In this document: piece after piece, positions 60,465 to 64,000 of the stretch | Layout of the letters: each line of letters opens with the position of its first letter | Numbering within the stretch: position 1 is the first letter of the stretch | Source of the DNA: Metabacillus sp. B2-18 | Lineage (GTDB): Bacteria; Bacillota; Bacilli; Bacillales; Bacillaceae | Length of the DNA stretch: 64,000 bases | Assembly: GCF_021117275.1 (NCBI RefSeq) | Contig: NZ_CP088245.1 | Span: forward strand, 595,501 to 659,500 | Reading direction: 5' to 3' | Program-made: the position numbers and the translations under genes | The notes under the pieces: generated by a model | What the model saw: the letters and a program-made list of their open reading frames with translations, nothing else | The model's database searches: none | Told to the model about the DNA's origin: nothing

Positions 60465-61589
60465 ATGAGGGGAAAAGATAATCGAATCCATGAGTTAAAT
60501 ACATTAAAAACAATAGCTGAGAAACTAAACGAAGCAACAGATGTTGAGGAAATGTTGAGCGACGTGTTAAGAGAGTTACTCGATGTGACAGAGCTACCGA
60601 CTGGGTGGATATTTTTAATAGATGAAAAAGGTCATTATGAATTAGCAGCTGATTATGCTTTACCTGCTGCATTGATGAGGGAGCAAAAGAGACCGATGTG
60701 TCAGGGAGGCTGCTGGTGTCTTGATCAGTATCAGGATGGAAGGTTGAAGAAAGCTGTTAATATCATCTCATGTAAACGTATTGAAGAAGCAATCGAACAC
60801 AAATGGGGAAATACAATGGGAATTACACATCATGCAACAGTGCCTTTACGGGCAGGAAACGAAAAATTTGGTGTTCTAAATGTAGCCTCTCCTCATAAAA
60901 AGAAGTTTACAGAAGAAGAGTTGGCGTTGTTGGAGTCAGTTGCTTTTCAAATTGGGACAGCGATGAAGCGGATACAGCTTGTTGAGAAAGAAAGATCTCA
61001 TGCATTAACTGAGGAGAGAAATAGACTTGCTCAAGATTTACATGATTCAGTTAATCAACTATTATTTTCGATTATGTTAACAGCACGCGGAACAAAGGAG
61101 ATGACGGAGCAAGAAGATGTGAAAGAAATGTTGACCTATATGCAGGAGCTCTCTCAAGAAGCTTTAACTGAAATGAAAGGCCTCATCTGGCAACTTAGGC
61201 CACAGGGGTTAGAAAATGGTATTACGGCTGCATTATGCAATTATGCAAATGTATTAGGATTAAAGCTTGAATGCAATATTGAAGGTGTATGTACACTTCC
61301 AAATCATATAGAAGAAGAGTTATGGAAGATCGGGCAAGAGGCATTAAATAACTGTAAAAAGCATGCTGAAACAAATGAAATCAGCTTTGAGCTAAGTAAA
61401 ACAGAATCTACTGTGATGATGGTAGTTGAGGATAACGGAAGAGGTTTTCATTACGATGAGAGCACTTCAATTCCCTCTTTAGGGCTAAAAGGGATGAGAG
61501 AAAGAGTAACAAAATTAAAAGGGCGATTCTCATTACAAAGCACACTAGGCATTGGCACGAAGATTGAAATTAACATTCCGTTAAAATGA
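60465..61589 (+). CDS. yhcY: Sensor histidine kinase YhcY
   Basis: 374 residues: GAF domain (about 20-165), HisKA_3 with the phospho-acceptor in ERNRLAQDLHDSVNQLLFSI (near 180-200), and HATPase_c (LWKIGQEALNNCKKHAE, GLKGMRERV). A cytoplasmic NarX/DegS-type kinase; two Cys-rich turns in the GAF part (MCQGGCWCLD and SCKR) could bind a cofactor or sense redox. Pairs with YhcZ just downstream. ATG behind GGGAGAAGAG. Confidence 0.93.
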   Translation: MRGKDNRIHELNTLKTIAEKLNEATDVEEMLSDVLRELLDVTELPTGWIFLIDEKGHYELAADYALPAALMREQKRPMCQGGCWCLDQYQDGRLKKAVNIISCKRIEEAIEHKWGNTMGITHHATVPLRAGNEKFGVLNVASPHKKKFTEEELALLESVAFQIGTAMKRIQLVEKERSHALTEERNRLAQDLHDSVNQLLFSIMLTARGTKEMTEQEDVKEMLTYMQELSQEALTEMKGLIWQLRPQGLENGITAALCNYANVLGLKLECNIEGVCTLPNHIEEELWKIGQEALNNCKKHAETNEISFELSKTESTVMMVVEDNGRGFHYDESTSIPSLGLKGMRERVTKLKGRFSLQSTLGIGTKIEINIPLK

Positions 61590-61601
61590 GAGGTTTAGAA
61601 A

Positions 61602-62252
61602 ATGACGAAAATAAAAGTGGTTATTGCAGATGATCATCATATGGTACGAAGAGGATTGCTCTTTTTTCTTAAAACGCAACAAGATATAGAGGTAATAGGT
61701 GAGGCGAAAAATGGTCAGGAAGCGGTGGAAATGGTTTCAAAGCTAAATCCTGATGTTGTATTAATGGATCTATCGATGCCGGTTATGGATGGAGTGATGG
61801 CAACAAAAGCAATAAGAGAAGCCGGTCATGCAGTTAAAATTATCATCCTAACTAGCTATGCAGATCAAGATCATGTCATTCCCGCAATTCGTGCTGGAGC
61901 ATCTGGTTATCAATTAAAAGATATTGAGCCGGATGAACTTGTCCAAACAATACGAGATGTATTAAAGGGAGAAAGTAAGTTGCATCAAAAGGTAACGTCA
62001 CATGTCATAACACATCTCTCCGGGTTAAATTCAAGTCAACAAACAAAGCTGGATGAATTAACAAGACGAGAGAAGGAAGTTTTGAACGAGCTCGCAAAAG
62101 GGAAAAGCAATAAAGAAATAGCAAGTGCATTGTATATTACCGAAAAAACAGTTAAAACGCATATATCAAATATTCTCTCAAAATTACAGCTTTCTGATCG
62201 GACTCAAGCAGCTATTTATGCTGTGAAAAATGGATACTTAGAAAAAGATTAA
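61602..62252 (+). CDS. yhcZ: NarL-family response regulator YhcZ
   Basis: 216 residues: receiver with phospho-acceptor Asp56 (VLMDLSMP), conserved Lys in YQLKDIEP, and a LuxR-type helix-turn-helix (LTRREKEVLNELAKGKSNKEIASAL.., about 150-205). Phosphorylated by YhcY. The repeats upstream of yhcY suggest autoregulation, and the downstream yhdA is a likely target because it is in the same transcript. Confidence 0.94.
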   Translation: MTKIKVVIADDHHMVRRGLLFFLKTQQDIEVIGEAKNGQEAVEMVSKLNPDVVLMDLSMPVMDGVMATKAIREAGHAVKIIILTSYADQDHVIPAIRAGASGYQLKDIEPDELVQTIRDVLKGESKLHQKVTSHVITHLSGLNSSQQTKLDELTRREKEVLNELAKGKSNKEIASALYITEKTVKTHISNILSKLQLSDRTQAAIYAVKNGYLEKD

Positions 62253-62266
62253 AGGAGTAGATTAAC

Positions 62267-62791
62267 ATGGATTTGTTAGTGTTGAATGGTGGGCCAAGAA
62301 AAACTGGAAGAACGAAAATGGCCGCATCTTTTATAGAGAAAACATACAATGCCAATACGTTTGATTTAAGTGAAAAAGAACTGCCACTATTTAATGGAGA
62401 CGAATCTCGTGCTCAGCTTCAAGTGATTCAGGAATTAAAAAAAGCTGTCTCTGACGCAGATGCTGTTGTTCTACTATCACCAGAGTATCATAACGGAATG
62501 AGCGGAGCTTTAAAGAATGCCCTAGATTTTTTAAGTAGTGAACAGTTTTCCAATAAGCCTGTTGCAATCATATCAGTAGCAGGTGGTGGCAAGGGAGGAA
62601 TCAACGCTTTAAATAACATGAGAACAGTCATGAGAGGTGTATATGCACATGTGATTCCAAAACAAGTGGTCCTCGATCCTCATTGTTTTAATTATGATCA
62701 AAAAGGCTTGGTCGAGGAATCAGCTACACTTGTTCACTCATTAATAAAAGAATTAATGTTATACACAGAAGCATTTCAAAAAATTAGTTAA
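62267..62791 (+). CDS. yhdA: NADPH-dependent FMN reductase / azoreductase (YhdA)
   Basis: 174 residues, flavodoxin-like. LNGGPRKTGRTKMAA at the N-terminus binds FMN phosphate and LLSPEYHNGMSGALKNALD near 70-88 is the family signature of NADPH-dependent FMN/azo reductases. B. subtilis YhdA reduces azobenzenes and quinones. It lies 14 bases after yhcZ and ends the operon, linking the GAF kinase to quinone or electrophile stress. Confidence 0.93.
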   Translation: MDLLVLNGGPRKTGRTKMAASFIEKTYNANTFDLSEKELPLFNGDESRAQLQVIQELKKAVSDADAVVLLSPEYHNGMSGALKNALDFLSSEQFSNKPVAIISVAGGGKGGINALNNMRTVMRGVYAHVIPKQVVLDPHCFNYDQKGLVEESATLVHSLIKELMLYTEAFQKIS

Positions 62792-62792
62792 T

Positions 62793-62848
62793 AAAAAAGA
62801 CTGACTAAGGATTGTATAGACGATACTATCCTAGTCAGTCTTTTTTTA
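62793..62848. terminator. Bidirectional terminator between yhdA and yhdB
   Basis: AAAAAAGACTGACTAAGGAT pairs with ATCCTAGTCAGTCTTTTTTT around a 15-base loop. It abuts the yhdB stop codon. Confidence 0.92.
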
Positions 62849-63082
62849 CTGTAAAAATTCTAATTCAGGTTCTTCCTCGACAGCGTGATCGATATATCTT
62901 AACAATGAATAAAGCTGTTTTTCAACTTCTGTATAGTCATGTTCAAAATTATAGGCATGTAGAAAATGCTCAATTTTTTTTGACAAAAAATCATCTTTAG
63001 TACGGACCATAAGAATAAGCAAGTTATCCCATTGTGAACGATGTGTGTAATATAATGCTTTATCATAATCTACACTGTTCAT
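62846..63082 (-). CDS. yhdB: YhdB-like small protein
   Basis: 78 residues, helical, with YYTHRSQWDNLLILMVRTKDDF and LYSLLRYIDHAVEEE. No named domain or membrane segment. Position after yhdA and length match B. subtilis YhdB, whose function is unknown. The minus-strand ATG follows AAGGAGGGAT. Confidence 0.82.
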   Translation of the reverse strand: MNSVDYDKALYYTHRSQWDNLLILMVRTKDDFLSKKIEHFLHAYNFEHDYTEVEKQLYSLLRYIDHAVEEEPELEFLQ

Positions 63083-63243
63083 TTTTTATAATCCCTCCTT
63101 CTTAAGGAGATAAGATTATTGTATGTGATAAGAGCTTTTTTTTACTGTGTAAAACTTGGTGTTGTTGTCATAGAGCCTATGGAAGTCATTACCCTTATAA
63201 AAAGAAATTAAAGAGGAAACCTAAGGCGAAAAAGGGGGTAAAA
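63083..63243. other. Intergenic region between divergent yhdB and the carboxypeptidase gene
   Basis: 160 bases that must hold both promoters; no convincing pair of boxes seen. Confidence 0.3.
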
Positions 63244-64000
63244 ATGGTAAAGAAAGTAATAGTCTTTTTGGTTATTTTCCTCTTCGTACAGAATGTGAAA
63301 GCCGAAGAGACTGAAATGTATACATATAAATCAATGAAAACTGAGATGTTAGAACTTTCTAAACGATATGGGCTAGAAGTAAAAGAATTTGGACATTCAG
63401 AATTTGGGCGAGACCTCCTTGCTATAAAAGTTGGTAAAGGAAAGAGGTCTATCTTAATAACAGGAAGTCATCATGGTCGAGAGTGGCTCTCAACACATAT
63501 CATTATGGCAATGATTAAGGAATATGCAATTGCTTATAAGCAAAAGCAAACATTTCTTGGGCATAATCTGAATATATTAGATGATGTATCGATATGGTTT
63601 GTCCCGATGGTTAATCCAGATGGAGTGACCATACAGCAGCAGGGGATTGATCACTTTCCGTTTCTTCTTCAGGAAATATTCGTTGATATGAACGAAGGTG
63701 AAAGAAATTTTTTAAGATGGAAAGCCAACGCACTTGGAGTGGACTTAAATAGACAATATCCTGCTGGGTGGGAGAATATTAAAGGTGATACAGGTTATGC
63801 TTCTTATTCTCACTACAAAGGGAAAAAAACTTTTGAAGCAAAAGAGACTAGGGCGCTAGTGGATTTTACCGAGGAAATCCAGCCTCTTACATCAGCTGCA
63901 TATCATACTTCAGGACGTGAGCTTTATTGGTACTATTATAATGAGTTAAGCAATCTTCAAAGAGATCATGAATTAGTTGATAAAATTGCAAAAAAAACAG
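63244..64000 (+). CDS. Zinc carboxypeptidase, peptidase family M14 (partial, runs off the window)
   Basis: 252 codons are open to the window end. A signal peptide (MVKKVIVFLVIFLFVQNVKA) precedes an M14 domain. The zinc ligands His and Glu lie in GSHHGREWLS (HxxE), NPDG is in FVPMVNPDGV, VDLNRQYPAGW corresponds to DLNRNFP, and AYHTSGRELYWYY holds the expected third His. Family members in Bacillus cleave gamma-D-Glu-meso-DAP or peptide C-termini outside the cell. ATG behind AAGGGGGT. Confidence 0.9.
   Translation, partial: MVKKVIVFLVIFLFVQNVKAEETEMYTYKSMKTEMLELSKRYGLEVKEFGHSEFGRDLLAIKVGKGKRSILITGSHHGREWLSTHIIMAMIKEYAIAYKQKQTFLGHNLNILDDVSIWFVPMVNPDGVTIQQQGIDHFPFLLQEIFVDMNEGERNFLRWKANALGVDLNRQYPAGWENIKGDTGYASYSHYKGKKTFEAKETRALVDFTEEIQPLTSAAYHTSGRELYWYYYNELSNLQRDHELVDKIAKKT

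Overview
The window is about 64 kb of low-GC Firmicute chromosome. It is almost certainly from a spore-forming member of the Bacillaceae (Bacillus sensu lato). Gene content and order follow Bacillus subtilis in two blocks. The first is queG-yhbB-cspR(trmL)-prkA-yhbH (15.7-22.6 kb). The second is yhcS-yhcT-yhcU, yhcV, yhcX, pgcA, yhcY-yhcZ-yhdA and yhdB (50.1-63.1 kb). Frequent TTG/GTG starts behind strong purine-rich ribosome binding sites, SigA-type promoters, one SigB-like promoter and sporulation genes (prkA, yhbH, KinB-like kinases, a Gly/Tyr-rich coat-like protein) fit that assignment. Species cannot be named from the sequence alone.

Layout. 0-1.5 kb: SGNH hydrolase and NodB deacetylase. 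1.7-7.6 kb: YesM/YesN-type two-component system followed by a CUT1 sugar importer. 7.9-9.6 kb: anchored hypothetical protein and an RsbR-type stressosome paralogue. 9.6-13.5 kb (minus): TetR-DHA2 efflux pair and a PAS sensor kinase. 13.7-15.6 kb: coiled-coil protein, Gly-rich protein, tRNA-Gly(TCC), B3/4-domain protein. 15.7-24 kb: queG-to-yhbH block, two small genes (30 and 50 codons) and a CNNM/CorC transporter. 24.2-32.5 kb: alpha-glucoside utilisation cluster (AglEFG-like importer, GH65 phosphorylase, beta-phosphoglucomutase, GH32 invertase). 32.6-34.4 kb: Bcr/CflA efflux and a ribbon-helix-helix protein. 34.5-37.0 kb: an 18-copy, 52-bp tandem array split by an IS256-family element. 37.2-44.9 kb: sensory island with a GAF/PAS kinase, pterin dehydratase, a CheB-CheR / PAS-kinase pair separated by one in-frame stop, and a stand-alone CarH-like B12 photosensor with a PAS partner. 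45.1-49.3 kb: Fur-boxed petrobactin uptake genes (yclNOPQ). 49.4-54.9 kb: quinone reductase, sortase D, a PhoX-TatA-TatC operon with a clear PhoP box, pseudouridine synthase, yhcU. 55-63 kb: bdbC plus thioredoxin, yhcV, yhcX, pgcA, yhcYZ, yhdA, yhdB. The window ends inside a zinc carboxypeptidase.

How the genes work together. Neither CUT1 importer has an ATPase gene, so both probably share a remote MsmX-type ATPase. The second importer feeds intracellular phosphorolysis (GH65 to beta-glucose-1-phosphate, then PgmB to glucose-6-phosphate) and sucrose hydrolysis (GH32). PhoX is a predicted Tat substrate made together with its own TatA/TatC under apparent phosphate control. The most unusual parts are the tandem array split by the insertion sequence, the stop-split chemotaxis/kinase fusion and the DNA-binding-domain-less B12 light sensor.
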